Positions 40,132 to 49,710 of a stretch of 55,258 nucleotides of DNA are shown one piece after another. A program made the translations under genes and the position numbers. How positions within the stretch are numbered: position 1 is the first letter of the stretch; every line of letters begins with the position of its first letter. Below the pieces are notes generated by a model, which was not told the origin of the DNA, ran no database searches, and saw only the letters and a list, made by a program, of their open reading frames with translations. The stretch is from positions 1 through 55,258 of the forward strand of contig QIJG01000050.1 in NCBI GenBank assembly GCA_003232715.1, in the 5' to 3' direction. Origin of the DNA: Nitrospirota bacterium (GTDB taxonomy: Bacteria > Nitrospirota > Thermodesulfovibrionia > Thermodesulfovibrionales > JdFR-85).

Positions 40132-42681
40132 CTACTCCTTTTGGGTTCCCAGATTTGTTGTATCAAGTATAAAGGCTTCTTTCGCCGCCTCCATGGCGCT
40201 GCAATCATACATGATGGCTTCAGGATAAACACTTTTCATCCGGCAGAGTACGCTGATAAGCCTGTCCGTGACCCTCTCTTTGTCTCTGCCGGCTGCGTTA
40301 TATTCAAGCCACTGCCTGTATGCCTTTTCGAACCTGCCCATCTGTTCCTCGTCGACCCAGCAGATCCTCGGCTGGATATGGGAAGGGGTCTCGATTCTCA
40401 AGGTCTTTTCAACGAATCTCCTGAAATCGATTCTCGAAAACCTTGCAGACCATGCAGGCAGAACGATGGTTATCCTGAACGAGTAAGGATCGGAGTTGTA
40501 GCAGTCAGAACAGTCGGGGCTGACCTTTATCGGGAAAAAGGGCTCCTTGTCCGTTTCTGGTCTCAGCAGGATATGTTCTATAACGAAGAAGCCCTCATCA
40601 CTGTATTTCCGGATGAGAAAATCCAGGAGGTACTCAACGGCTGCTTCGCGTTCCTGCTCCGTGTCGAAATACTCTATCCTGCGGGCAAGCACTTCTCCTG
40701 TATCGTCAATGATATTGAAGTAGAACCTGCCGTCGGAAGTCTCTTTCCGATCGTATCCGCTTTTTCCCGTGGCAAAACCGAGGGCCCTTCTCATTTCCCT
40801 AACAGCGCTTTCCTTGTCCCCGTATTTTGCGCTGCTGCTGAGAAGGATCTTTCCCTTTTCGTCTATAACCCTGAAGCGGTATTCATCAATGTTGTCCCTG
40901 TCTTTTTCCTGGTAGACCTCATATTTTATATTGAAGAGGTTCCGCCTCTTGTAGTTCCTGATTCCGAGGAGGCGGGCGACCCGTCGTTCCAGCCCGGTTA
41001 CGGAATAGGTGTCCCAGAGGTTCTCCTGGTCCGTGTAATCAAAGGCCTGGCCACGGAGGCTGCTTATTGAAGGATAGTCTCTAAGGAACCCTATCTTTGT
41101 TTTGATCATATCCCTCCGGGTCTGGTCGAGGCCGCTGGAATACATTATCCATGCGTATTCGTTGAAACTCTCTGCAAATCTTGCAAGCAGGTGGTCGAGA
41201 AAACGGTTGCGCCTCTTGACGAAACGGGACTCGTCTTCAGCCAGCTCCTGTATGCGGGCTTCGATGCCTTCGTAATCGACGTAGAGGTCTTCCTCTCCCC
41301 TGACAGTGCTGATCACCTGTGTGAAACAGGTCCGCCCGATATTTTCATCAAGGGAGAAGAGTTCCTTCACGTGTGCGAGCTGAGCGAAATAATTGGCCAG
41401 CAACTGGTCAAAGAAGAGCAGGTACGCCTTCAACTGTTTGGCTTGGGCCTTGCGGGTTTCAGAGGCCGAGTCCTGCAGACCTTCCCCTCCTATCCCGTAG
41501 TTGAATGGAAAGTGGTTCTGGAAGGAATAGTATTGCCCAATCTTCCGGTCCTCACCGGTCTGTATCGGAAGGTCTTCAATCTTTGGCGGTTCAGTCCCGG
41601 CCGTGTCCTCACCTCCGGGCTCTTCATTGCTGGCCGCACTCTCGATATCCGCCTTGAAAGGAAGCTCTTCTTTATAGAATATTATCCTCGATTTTTTTAG
41701 GTTCAGGACCGGCCGGTGGTCCTTTTTCACCTTTATCGTCCACTTGTCCGGGGCGCCGGGGGATGGGTCCGAGGGGCTGAACTTTATATCCCTTACAGCA
41801 AGCACTCCCTTTATATTCATGATTACCCGGATGATGTCTGAAAGATTTATCCTTTCTCTCAATTCAGCCTCTTCAAGCTCGTCGTTGTCGATAAACCCGT
41901 TGTCCAGGACGGGCCCCTCAAAGATCTCATCAGGTGCCATCCCCTTGTCTATCATCTCCCTGAGCGAGTGGAATTTTACCGATGGTGTCAGGTATTTCCG
42001 GACCTTGCTGATGACGGCCTTGCCGACAGAGTCGATCTCAGCGTCAGGCGCGAGTTCGATCTCTGCGCATATGCTGAAGCCCTCTTTTTTCACTATCCTG
42101 ATGGTGGAGAAGTCTTCACAGAGGTTTCTGTTCTCGTGCAGTCTTTTCCATGCGGCCTCGATTATGGATTCCTCGCTCCTTCCTGACTCTTCTTCAAGTT
42201 CGACCACGGCTTCATACAGCCCTTTCAGGGTTATCTTCCCGTAAGGGCTCTCCCTGGGATGCGGGTTACGGCTTAAGCTGCTCTCGACACAGTCAACGTA
42301 ATAGGTGGTCTCCGTGGATTCCCTCAACCACGCGTTTTTGATCCCCGGGATGTCGAGCAGGAGCTTCCTGTAATCGTTTATCGTCACAGGCCCTGAAGGC
42401 AGGATCCTGATCGCCGACAGGAACTGCTTGTTCATATTTTGCAGGTTCTCTTCCTTATCAGCAAGTATGTCGGCTATTGGGTAAGATGTCCTGTAACCAA
42501 GGTCGGTGATGGCGTAGCAAAGGAGTTCGAGAATCGTGATCCCCGGGTCGTGTATGTTGTAGTCGGTCCAGACCTTGTGGGACAGTTCTTCTATGTACTT
42601 TAATCCCGCCTTGCGGAGATATTCGTAGTTGAGCACAGGCTCAGTGGGCGGTGATTTTGAAATCCTGTATTTGGTCGTCAT
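40132..42681 (-). CDS. eCIS baseplate protein, Pvc12-like
   Basis: 849 residues. The opening PVLNYEYLRKAGLKYIEELSHKVWTDYNIHDPGITILELLCYAITDLGYRTSYPI is typical of the large second baseplate wedge protein of contractile injection systems (Pvc12/Afp12 type; the NIHDPGITILEL block also occurs in gpJ-related proteins). Acidic insertions lie near 345-370. It should form the baseplate wedge with the gpJ-like protein encoded just upstream. It is followed six bases later by the 914-residue gene. Confidence 0.85.
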   Translation of the reverse strand: MTTKYRISKSPPTEPVLNYEYLRKAGLKYIEELSHKVWTDYNIHDPGITILELLCYAITDLGYRTSYPIADILADKEENLQNMNKQFLSAIRILPSGPVTINDYRKLLLDIPGIKNAWLRESTETTYYVDCVESSLSRNPHPRESPYGKITLKGLYEAVVELEEESGRSEESIIEAAWKRLHENRNLCEDFSTIRIVKKEGFSICAEIELAPDAEIDSVGKAVISKVRKYLTPSVKFHSLREMIDKGMAPDEIFEGPVLDNGFIDNDELEEAELRERINLSDIIRVIMNIKGVLAVRDIKFSPSDPSPGAPDKWTIKVKKDHRPVLNLKKSRIIFYKEELPFKADIESAASNEEPGGEDTAGTEPPKIEDLPIQTGEDRKIGQYYSFQNHFPFNYGIGGEGLQDSASETRKAQAKQLKAYLLFFDQLLANYFAQLAHVKELFSLDENIGRTCFTQVISTVRGEEDLYVDYEGIEARIQELAEDESRFVKRRNRFLDHLLARFAESFNEYAWIMYSSGLDQTRRDMIKTKIGFLRDYPSISSLRGQAFDYTDQENLWDTYSVTGLERRVARLLGIRNYKRRNLFNIKYEVYQEKDRDNIDEYRFRVIDEKGKILLSSSAKYGDKESAVREMRRALGFATGKSGYDRKETSDGRFYFNIIDDTGEVLARRIEYFDTEQEREAAVEYLLDFLIRKYSDEGFFVIEHILLRPETDKEPFFPIKVSPDCSDCYNSDPYSFRITIVLPAWSARFSRIDFRRFVEKTLRIETPSHIQPRICWVDEEQMGRFEKAYRQWLEYNAAGRDKERVTDRLISVLCRMKSVYPEAIMYDCSAMEAAKEAFILDTTNLGTQKE

Positions 42682-42752
42682 TTTTTCCTCTTACCTGTTA
42701 CTCACTCGATGTTCTTGTTTCCCGGTCCGTTGCATAAACGCTTGACCGGTGT

Positions 42753-45700
42753 TTACGCCTTTTCTATCGAGTGTTCATTGTACGAGACGAGTATTACCTT
42801 AGGCTCTGACACTGTCACTGTTTCCGTGTCAGTAGCCGCCTTCCCCCGGACGGTATGGAACATCTTGAAGTCCGTGACGTAATCAACGTATGAAATCTCC
42901 TCGATAAAATTAAGTATGACGGACTTGTGAATCCTGCCTCCGAACGCTATATCCTTGCCGTTATCAAAGGCCCAGGGTGAAAGAAACCGCTTGATCTCTT
43001 CATTCAAGGCACCCTTGTGGTATCCGAAATCGCAGCCCCTCTGAAAAGCTACCTTGAAATCAAGCTTGATCTCCTCGTATGAGGGGTTGGTGACGTGAAT
43101 CCTGACAAAGGCACCTGCATGCCTGCCGAGGAAGTCCTCTATCTCCGATAGCGTATCCTTCGGAGCCTTTGGCTTGAGGCGGTCCACGGCGTTCCTGTTT
43201 CTCAGGTCAGGAACTACCACGACTGTTACGTGTCCCGGAGCGTTGTATGAGTCCCGGGAGGAGTGGTTGATACACTTTGCCTTGTAAATGGAAGGGAAGT
43301 TTTCAAGGGTCATCCTCTCGTAGTCCCATATATCGACCGACCTGTTCTTGTGTCTCAATCTCTCGCTGACCCTGCTGTAAAATAATTCCCTGTTCTCTGC
43401 CATCTGCCCGCCGAAGGAGGCATAGGGCTGTTCAATGGGTTTAATCGCTGCAAGCGGTTCTGCGAGCTTCCTTATGCTGCCGGCCTTGAGGGGCTTGCCC
43501 AGGTGCGCCGGGTCATTATCCCTGTCTCTGAATTCCGCCAGGACCGCGTTTGCCCTGACATCAACCAATTGAGTCACGGCATCGGTCTCTTTTTCTATCG
43601 CAGCCCTCAGCCAGCAGCAACCGCCGGGCAGGATGGTATTGCTTGAAGTCGCCTCTGCAGGGATGAAGAACTTGATGATGCCGCTTGTCAGGAGGCCGTT
43701 GGTCGTGTCAGATAGGATCTCGCTCTCTTTCAGCTCTCTCCAGTGATTGTCGGAGAGTATGCTCCAGGTAATGTCCGGCCGCTCCTTGTCCGGGTTTGCA
43801 CTGCCTTCAGCTGCCTGCAACAGCAGCGGCAGGTTTTGCAGCGGCTTGACGTTTTCTAAGCCCACGTAAAACTCTCCCTCCTCCCTGTACTGGGGCAGCA
43901 TGTAAATATTTTCGTTGACATCGAATTCCAACTGTTTTTTGAGGAACCTGTGCACCCGCATCTGGCCGAAGGCGGTCACGTGAAAAAACTCCAGCTCTTT
44001 GTTCAGGTAATCCTTTTCGCTTATGGAGGTCAAGTCGGCTTCAGCGGTTGAAGCGGAGTAACTGAGACGGATCGACCGGATGACCGGGGTATAGGGTTCG
44101 CCGGGCAGGGTCAGGGTCTCTGTTTCTCCCTTCGTGTATTTTATGATCCTCGTGGTGTAGAGTTTCCGGTATTCCTTGTGGAGGAAGTCTGTCAAAAGCT
44201 GCAGTACAATATAGCCCTTTTTCGAAGGGACGGAGACTCTTCCTGCAGCCTGCGGAAGGACAGGCACCTTGCTTGTAAGGTTGATCATCTTCAGTTCATC
44301 CATGGCCCACTTATTGTTCTGTTGAAGCAATGTGTAAGGTTTATACTCGATGACTTCAAGGGGTTTGACTCTCACCTTTTTCTTCTTTTCCGGAATGACA
44401 ACAGGCCTTGCAGCGTCTGTCCCATCGAAGAGGTCGACACTGTTCCATGTGGTTCCGTCCGGTGCGGTCAGCTTTGCCTTGAAATAGCTGTTCGAGACCT
44501 TTGTAGTATAGTTCGTGTAACAGGACGAGAGGTCTCCCGAGGATACCTTCCAGGTGATCTCGATCGAGAACCCGTCGAGGTTCTTGGCGAAGGCCTCTTC
44601 ATGGCCTATGTAGAAACGGGAGCCCTTTTCAGGATTCGGTCCGAAGGGCATGAAGGATTTTCCCGGTGCTATGCTTCCGAGGTCGTTTTCTATGGTGATA
44701 TCCTCTATACCACTGTCTTCCACCGTGAGCCTGATGCTCTTGATCTGGACTTCTCTTAAGTAGGCATACCCCTCGTCACTCTTTTCCATGTCGAGCAGGA
44801 CCTGCATCAGGGGAGAGGATGTTTCGAAGTTGCTGCCGTGCATGTCGGTGCTGTAAGCCGCAACAGCGCCCTCGTCTTTCTGCAGGGTGAAGGAGAACCT
44901 GAATTGTCCGCTTGTCCCTGGTACCTGCTCCAGGGAGACCTGCTTCGGGCCTATCCAGCCCTTCTCTGCAGTCAGGTAAACGCTAAAGAGCACCTCTTTC
45001 AGTGAGTCGGGATCAGTCTCCCCTAAGTCTGAGAGCGAGAGGTGGACGGTTACGGTCCGAATCCCGCCTTTGAGTGCCAGAAGGGGAGAGGCTATTGCAA
45101 AGCCTATGTCGGCCTTTGGCAGTCCCTCGTGTCCAAAGGGCCTCCACTTCGGTTCATCACTCTCCAGCTCTCCGCCCAGTCCGTCGGAGGAATTCGCTAC
45201 AGGCGCAATGTGAACCACGTTGCCGGAGGCTACAAAGACCGAGCGCAGTCCCCTGATCTCCGATCTGGTTAAGAGTAAATCCTCTGTAAGGGCATAGAAG
45301 AGCTCCTTCCCCTTCGAGTCTTTCCCGGCCTTCAGCAGTGTGCCTGCCTTTATCAACTGGTCGCTCACCTTTTTCTTTAATTCTAAGACCACATGGGTCC
45401 TGTCGGGAAGGGGACCTCTTTTCCTGAAGCCGAGCACATCCTGGTAGTAGAAGTCGAGGTGACGGCCGGTCAGGCCGTTCATGTATTTCTGGGCATGCCT
45501 GAAGAGCAGCAGGAAGGCCATGTACAATGCAATGTGGGGTTCGTGGGCGCCGTAACCCTTGAGCTTTGTGATGTCAGCCCCTTCAACGGCCTCAAAGAAG
45601 GGCCTCCAGTTACCGTCGGGCCTGTTGGTGTCACTGTCAAAATATTTCAGCTCTTTGGCATACTCGCCTGCAAACTTGAGGAGTTCCTTGCGTGTACGGT

Positions 45701-45803
45701 CATCGATCCTTGCAAAGAAGGGATCCAGTTCCTTTGGAAACCTTTGCTTCCGGCTCTGCCCGTCCCTGATCAGGAATGTGCTCTTCTTTTTGTCGTGTCC
45801 CAT
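42753..45803 (-). CDS. eCIS baseplate J-like protein (Pvc11-like)
   Basis: 1016 residues, much longer than phage gpJ as usual for eCIS. The N-terminal part includes GRHLDFYYQDVLGFRKRGPLPDRTHVVLELKKKVSDQLIKAGTLLKAGKDSKGKELFYALTEDLLL, and the C-terminal gpJ-like part includes ERLRHKNRSVDIWDYERMTLENFPSIYKAKCINHSS and HVTVVVVPDL. The latter pattern marks baseplate J/gp6-like wedge proteins. It starts two bases after the gp25-like stop, so the usual gp25-gpJ pairing is kept. A 71-base gap follows, with nothing recognised in it. Confidence 0.88.
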   Translation of the reverse strand: MGHDKKKSTFLIRDGQSRKQRFPKELDPFFARIDDRTRKELLKFAGEYAKELKYFDSDTNRPDGNWRPFFEAVEGADITKLKGYGAHEPHIALYMAFLLLFRHAQKYMNGLTGRHLDFYYQDVLGFRKRGPLPDRTHVVLELKKKVSDQLIKAGTLLKAGKDSKGKELFYALTEDLLLTRSEIRGLRSVFVASGNVVHIAPVANSSDGLGGELESDEPKWRPFGHEGLPKADIGFAIASPLLALKGGIRTVTVHLSLSDLGETDPDSLKEVLFSVYLTAEKGWIGPKQVSLEQVPGTSGQFRFSFTLQKDEGAVAAYSTDMHGSNFETSSPLMQVLLDMEKSDEGYAYLREVQIKSIRLTVEDSGIEDITIENDLGSIAPGKSFMPFGPNPEKGSRFYIGHEEAFAKNLDGFSIEITWKVSSGDLSSCYTNYTTKVSNSYFKAKLTAPDGTTWNSVDLFDGTDAARPVVIPEKKKKVRVKPLEVIEYKPYTLLQQNNKWAMDELKMINLTSKVPVLPQAAGRVSVPSKKGYIVLQLLTDFLHKEYRKLYTTRIIKYTKGETETLTLPGEPYTPVIRSIRLSYSASTAEADLTSISEKDYLNKELEFFHVTAFGQMRVHRFLKKQLEFDVNENIYMLPQYREEGEFYVGLENVKPLQNLPLLLQAAEGSANPDKERPDITWSILSDNHWRELKESEILSDTTNGLLTSGIIKFFIPAEATSSNTILPGGCCWLRAAIEKETDAVTQLVDVRANAVLAEFRDRDNDPAHLGKPLKAGSIRKLAEPLAAIKPIEQPYASFGGQMAENRELFYSRVSERLRHKNRSVDIWDYERMTLENFPSIYKAKCINHSSRDSYNAPGHVTVVVVPDLRNRNAVDRLKPKAPKDTLSEIEDFLGRHAGAFVRIHVTNPSYEEIKLDFKVAFQRGCDFGYHKGALNEEIKRFLSPWAFDNGKDIAFGGRIHKSVILNFIEEISYVDYVTDFKMFHTVRGKAATDTETVTVSEPKVILVSYNEHSIEKA

Positions 45804-45805
45804 GG

Positions 45806-46228
45806 TCAGATATGACTTCCTTCATTCCGGTAGAATGGATAAACGAGATTGTACCTCGAGTTTGTTGTCCTGACGGTGTATTCGATAATGATGTCGATCC
45901 TTGCTTCTTCCTCATCCGCCTCAAGGGTGACGTCATTCAGTTCTATCCTTGGTTCAAAGATCAGTATTGCCTGTTCGATCAGGCCGGTGACATAGGTTTT
46001 GAGGGTGGCATTCAATGGTTCGAAGAGGAGATGGTCCAAATTGCATCCATATTTCGGCTGAAGGATACGCTCTCCCACTGAAGTCGACAAGAGAATCCTG
46101 AGGCTGTTCTCGATGTCCTCCTCGTCTGATGTCATCTCAACGCCTTTCCCTGGTTTTGAGAAAGTCGGGGGGAAGCTCCATCCCCTCCCGAGAAAAGACG
46201 TGTACAAAGAAGATCCGTCTGTGTCCAT
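45806..46228 (-). CDS. eCIS baseplate protein, gp25/TssE-like
   Basis: 140 residues with a GPW_gp25 domain (about 30-130): DEEDIENSLRILLSTSVGERILQPKYGCNLDHLLFEPLN and the later EARIDIIIEYTVR. The gp25-type protein joins baseplate wedge to sheath. GAAGGAGG lies six bases before the ATG. It is encoded between PAAR and gpJ-like proteins, as in other contractile injection systems. Confidence 0.9.
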   Translation of the reverse strand: MDTDGSSLYTSFLGRGWSFPPTFSKPGKGVEMTSDEEDIENSLRILLSTSVGERILQPKYGCNLDHLLFEPLNATLKTYVTGLIEQAILIFEPRIELNDVTLEADEEEARIDIIIEYTVRTTNSRYNLVYPFYRNEGSHI

Positions 46229-46296
46229 GGTGCCTCCTTCACATCACTCGATTATTGGCTGTCAGTAAGACTGGTCAAATCAGAGGTCATCATAAT

Positions 46297-46575
46297 TCAG
46301 CCGATGATCACCGTCGGCTCTCCCACGGCTGCCGAGGCCCCGCATATGCATACGTCGCCTGTTCTTAAGGCCGGGTTCCCGCCTATAAACACAGTGGCGC
46401 TGCCTGCAGGAAAGGGGCTGGCCGTCGGCTGATGAGCGTTCGGCGGTAATGCGCATACGTGTATGTCTGCGGCAACGGCAGCCGGCATGCCTCCGATCAG
46501 GATGTTCGGCACCCCGGGACCTGCTATCGTTCCGCCGTGGTTTGTGACATCTCCTACCCGTGCAGCAGCCGGCAT
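46297..46575 (-). CDS. PAAR-domain spike tip protein
   Basis: 92 residues. Sequential PAAR-type motifs are present: AARVGDVTNHGG, PNILIGGMPAAVAADIHVC, GSATVFIGGNPALRTGDVCICG and GEPTVIIG. The His and Cys residues that bind the apical metal are retained. It is a stand-alone tip without fused effector. It should cap the VgrG-like spike encoded immediately upstream, forming the membrane-piercing point. Confidence 0.93.
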   Translation of the reverse strand: MPAAARVGDVTNHGGTIAGPGVPNILIGGMPAAVAADIHVCALPPNAHQPTASPFPAGSATVFIGGNPALRTGDVCICGASAAVGEPTVIIG

Positions 46576-46668
46576 CTCTCTGATCCTCCGTGGTTTCAGA
46601 TATTCAAATCTTCATGGCAACTCATCATCCATCTCTATTTCAACCCTCCGGCAATCCTGGCCGGTCAA

Positions 46669-48417
46669 TCAATTTATCTGTACTATAGCGCCTTTTACGA
46701 CAGCAGTGGCGCTTGTGCTCAGCTCAGCTCCGGAAGCCCCTTCGGCCTTTAACAGCGCCGAGGCCTTGACGGTACTGTTAGTCCCTTCAATGTCAATGTT
46801 TCCTCCAGCCTTTATGGCGATGTCGCCGTTGCTCACGACAGTGATGCCTTCGGGACCCATCTCAATCTTGTTGCTGTTCTCGTCTTCTATGACAACAGAC
46901 CCCGCGTTGTCGTCCATGGTGAGGGTCTTTCCCGCCGGGGTCTCGATTCTTATGCTCTCTTTTTCGTCATTGAATATCAGCTTTATGCCGCTTCGGGAGA
47001 CGAAACCCTTTTCGTTGTTTTCATCACTTGCGGTCAGGGGAGCCGGCTTGGCACTGCTGTTGAACATGCCGAGGATCACGGGATTCCTCGGGTCGTCGTT
47101 CAGGAACCCGAGCACCACCTCGTCTCCGATCTCGGGCCTGAAGAAAGAGCCCCTGTTGTCACCGGCGTCAAGGGTGGCAACGCGTGACCATAGGCCGTCG
47201 TCGTTGCTGTCGACCAGGGGGAGCTTTACCAGCACCCTGTCTTCACCGTCAGGGTCGTCCTGAAGCTGTGTTACGATACCCATCTGGAGCCCGTTTACAG
47301 CGGGTAAGAGGCCCGAGGCAGGCAGGGAGTTGACCCTGTTTCTTTCAATAAACCACTCCTGTGAAAGGCCGAGTTGTGCCTCTGTAGTCCATGAGCCGTC
47401 TCCTATCTCGTGACGAATGCCTGAAACAAAGGCCTTGCCGTTGAAGCGTTCTCCCAGACCTGCCAGGCCCAGAAAACTCCCGGGCTTGATGGCGGCATGG
47501 CCTGTAAACTTCACCCTTCCCTGTATCTTGGACATCCTGGAACGCAACAGGGCGGCACTGGTCCAGGCCTGCAATTCCTCCTCGGAGATCTGGCCTGCCT
47601 GCTGGAGTTTTCTCGAGTCGGCTCCGATCGCCTCTGCCAGTGTCCGGGAGTCCACGTTTCCCTGTTCGGTTACATCAGGCTCTTCTCCTTCTGTTGAGAT
47701 CACATCCTGGTTCGCCATGTCCCATGTGCGTCCCTCCACTTCCCGGACCTGGCTTCCGGCGTCCATTTCGGCATCAAGCTCTAAAATTGTTGCGCCGTAC
47801 AGTAGAGAGATGTCCGCCTCTTCAGAGAAGTCAGGCCTTTTTATTTCGACCTTTTTATCGTCCGCGTAGACCAGCATGCCGTTGACCTCAGCACGGCTCG
47901 TGATGAAATCCCAGTCAGTACAGTAGTACTGGACGAGTTCCTTGTGGTTGACGCCCGTTGTCTCGATCTCGCCGTCAATCTCGTAGTTGCCGACGATGGT
48001 GTCGAAGACATCACTGTCGGTGACATCATGGTAGCATGTATTCTTCGGTCCCAGGGACATCTTCACAGCCTTATGTTTGCACTCGATTGTCAACGTCGAT
48101 GCTTTGCCTTGCCGGATCCTGATCCCGTGCCTGACGATTATGCCGGAGAAAATCAGGGACTCATTGGAGTGATACCCGGCCATGATTTCGACCTTTCTGC
48201 CAGGGACAAACAAGTCGGTATTACTTGCCTTGAAGTCTTCGCCGGCAGGGTCCCCATCAAGGAGTATTATTCTGGCCCGGGTTATCTTGTTCACCATCTT
48301 CGTGACCACAATGGATATGATGTGGTACTGGCGCGGCAGCTCCTCGTCCTCGACCATTATGGTGAAGGTCGGTTTGTCAGTCGGGGCCGGAGTTGGAACG
48401 GCTCTTTCGTTAACCAT
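46669..48417 (-). CDS. eCIS spike protein, VgrG/gp5-gp27-like
   Basis: 582 residues. The N-terminal gp27/phage late-control-D-like part (about 1-370) precedes an OB-fold (about 378-455: GIVTQLQDDPDGEDRVLVKLPLVDSNDDGLWSRVATLDAGDNRGSFFRPEIGDEVVLGFL). A C-terminal repetitive beta part follows (SIRIETPAGKTLTMDD, then IEMGPEGITVVSNGDIAIKAGGNID), forming the trimeric needle. No effector domain is fused. The start overlaps the LysM gene by eight bases. The next gene is the PAAR tip, completing the spike complex. Confidence 0.9.
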   Translation of the reverse strand: MVNERAVPTPAPTDKPTFTIMVEDEELPRQYHIISIVVTKMVNKITRARIILLDGDPAGEDFKASNTDLFVPGRKVEIMAGYHSNESLIFSGIIVRHGIRIRQGKASTLTIECKHKAVKMSLGPKNTCYHDVTDSDVFDTIVGNYEIDGEIETTGVNHKELVQYYCTDWDFITSRAEVNGMLVYADDKKVEIKRPDFSEEADISLLYGATILELDAEMDAGSQVREVEGRTWDMANQDVISTEGEEPDVTEQGNVDSRTLAEAIGADSRKLQQAGQISEEELQAWTSAALLRSRMSKIQGRVKFTGHAAIKPGSFLGLAGLGERFNGKAFVSGIRHEIGDGSWTTEAQLGLSQEWFIERNRVNSLPASGLLPAVNGLQMGIVTQLQDDPDGEDRVLVKLPLVDSNDDGLWSRVATLDAGDNRGSFFRPEIGDEVVLGFLNDDPRNPVILGMFNSSAKPAPLTASDENNEKGFVSRSGIKLIFNDEKESIRIETPAGKTLTMDDNAGSVVIEDENSNKIEMGPEGITVVSNGDIAIKAGGNIDIEGTNSTVKASALLKAEGASGAELSTSATAVVKGAIVQIN

Positions 48418-49096
48418 TAGCTACCTTCTCTATCGGGGGAAAGAGGATCTTCTCCCCCGGGGTCAATCGCCTGAAGTCCTTCAGTCTGTTGAACCTTGCA
48501 ACCTCGAGGTAGTATGAGAAGTCCCCGTAGATCCTGTAAGTCATTAGCGGCAGGGTGTCTCCCTCCTTGACCGTCCTGACGTGGGTGAGGTCCGGAGACT
48601 TGTCGTTTGCCTTGGCGACCCTGGTCGAGTCGTCGATGTTCTCTTTGAAGGAGGCGTTCACGAGGGCTCTTAAAGGCCTGCCGTCGGACCTGAACAGCTT
48701 ATAAGTGATGTCGGCCTTCAGCAGGGTGCAGTTCGATTTCAAAGTTCCCCACAGCACCTGCAGGTATTTCGGCCTGTGTATGTCTCCGTCGTAACCGACA
48801 ACAGTGAAGAATTCCTTGATCTTGTCAACAACGTCGATCTTTTCACCGCTGACCCCGGTACCGTCGATCATGAATTTAAGACTGTATTCCTGGGGCTTGA
48901 TCTTCTTGAAGACCATGGGACTTCCGGTGGTACCGTCACCCTGCCTGTCGTTATATTCGATATCGTATACCTGTACGTATTCCTCAGGATTGAAGCTCAC
49001 CTTGAACTCCCCGACAGGGTTGTCGGAGTAATCAGCCTTCTTGTATGCCTTTATGACGAGCTTTTCTACCTCGCCGGTGGTGGGATTCTTTGCCAT
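48410..49096 (-). CDS. eCIS tube/baseplate-linking protein with C-terminal LysM (Pvc7-like)
   Basis: 228 residues. The N-terminal part (about 10-165: LVIKAYKKADYSDNPVGEFKVSFNPEEYVQVYDIEYND...) resembles the tube-associated gp53-like protein of contractile injection systems. The C-terminus carries one LysM domain (about 170-225: RTVKEGDTLPLMTYRIYGDFSYYLEVARFNRLKDFRRLTPGEKILFPP). In R-type pyocins and Afp/PVC this protein connects spike and tube at the baseplate. The LysM could also contact peptidoglycan. Confidence 0.88.
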   Translation of the reverse strand: MAKNPTTGEVEKLVIKAYKKADYSDNPVGEFKVSFNPEEYVQVYDIEYNDRQGDGTTGSPMVFKKIKPQEYSLKFMIDGTGVSGEKIDVVDKIKEFFTVVGYDGDIHRPKYLQVLWGTLKSNCTLLKADITYKLFRSDGRPLRALVNASFKENIDDSTRVAKANDKSPDLTHVRTVKEGDTLPLMTYRIYGDFSYYLEVARFNRLKDFRRLTPGEKILFPPIEKVANG

Positions 49097-49258
49097 CTAC
49101 CGTTCTTCCTTTTCCTTCAATATCTGCATTACCTGTTCAACACATTCCGACACTATATCCGCCGTGTCGGCTCCTTTTGAGCCGGGTTCTGCATTTTCAT
49201 CCTTACTTCCACTGTCAATGACGGCCCTGATTATGATCTCGTTTACCTGGACGGGCAT
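49097..49258 (-). CDS. Small eCIS protein, DUF5908-like (Pvc6-type position)
   Basis: 53 residues from the ATG at 49256-49258, MPVQVNEIIIRAVIDSG. That opening is the conserved start of the DUF5908 family found between tube and LysM genes in many eCIS clusters. The upstream frame (to 49378) is open but lies inside the second tube gene in another frame, so it is not used. The start lies two bases after the upstream stop. Function is unknown. Confidence 0.8.
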   Translation of the reverse strand: MPVQVNEIIIRAVIDSGSKDENAEPGSKGADTADIVSECVEQVMQILKEKEER

Positions 49259-49260
49259 GG

Positions 49261-49710
49261 TCAAGTCCTCTTGAAGTAGTTGTACGCAAGTTCTATGGTC
49301 TCCACCACGATGCTGCCTTCCTGCGCCTTGAAGTCGGATACCACCCACTTGACCGGCCAGGCCTTTACAAAGCTCCACCCCACAAGTGGCTCATGCTCTT
49401 CGTTCAAAAGGGTCACGAGCACGTCAGCGGGCTTGAACTCGAAGTTCTCGACGGCATCTCTGAACCACTCGATCAGCTTTGAGTTCTTCAACATACCCCG
49501 CTTGAGGACAAGGTTCCCATATTTTGACCTGGTGGGAAGGCGGTGTGAAAACCGGTTCTCAGCGCCTTCGTTGAGTTCTTCGATCCCGATCTCTGCCGTG
49601 AGGCCCGAGACCTCCTGGAACCTGGTATCCCCTTCGAGGATGCCGTCGAGGTTGAACTCCACCTTGAAGTGAAACCCTACGGGCGGGTAGTTAGTGCCCA
49701 CCTTGCTCAC
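49261..49710 (-). CDS. eCIS tube protein 2 (tube initiator, gp19/Hcp-like)
   Basis: 149 residues with the tail-tube fold pattern: VGFHFKVEFNLDGILEGDTRFQEVSGLTAEIGIEELNEGAEN, RSKYGNLVLKRGMLKNSKLIEWF, and VVETIELAYNYFKR. It differs from the upstream tube protein and matches the Pvc5-like adapter that starts the tube on the baseplate. It overlaps that gene by four bases (ATGA-type). Confidence 0.88.
   Translation of the reverse strand: MSKVGTNYPPVGFHFKVEFNLDGILEGDTRFQEVSGLTAEIGIEELNEGAENRFSHRLPTRSKYGNLVLKRGMLKNSKLIEWFRDAVENFEFKPADVLVTLLNEEHEPLVGWSFVKAWPVKWVVSDFKAQEGSIVVETIELAYNYFKRT

Noticed and set aside
45806..48417. VgrG, PAAR and gp25-like genes as a type VI secretion system
   Set aside because: There is no TssB/TssC pair, ClpV, TssJ, TssL or TssM. 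Single-chain sheath, CIS tape measure, DUF4255 and the Pvc15-like ATPase point to eCIS.
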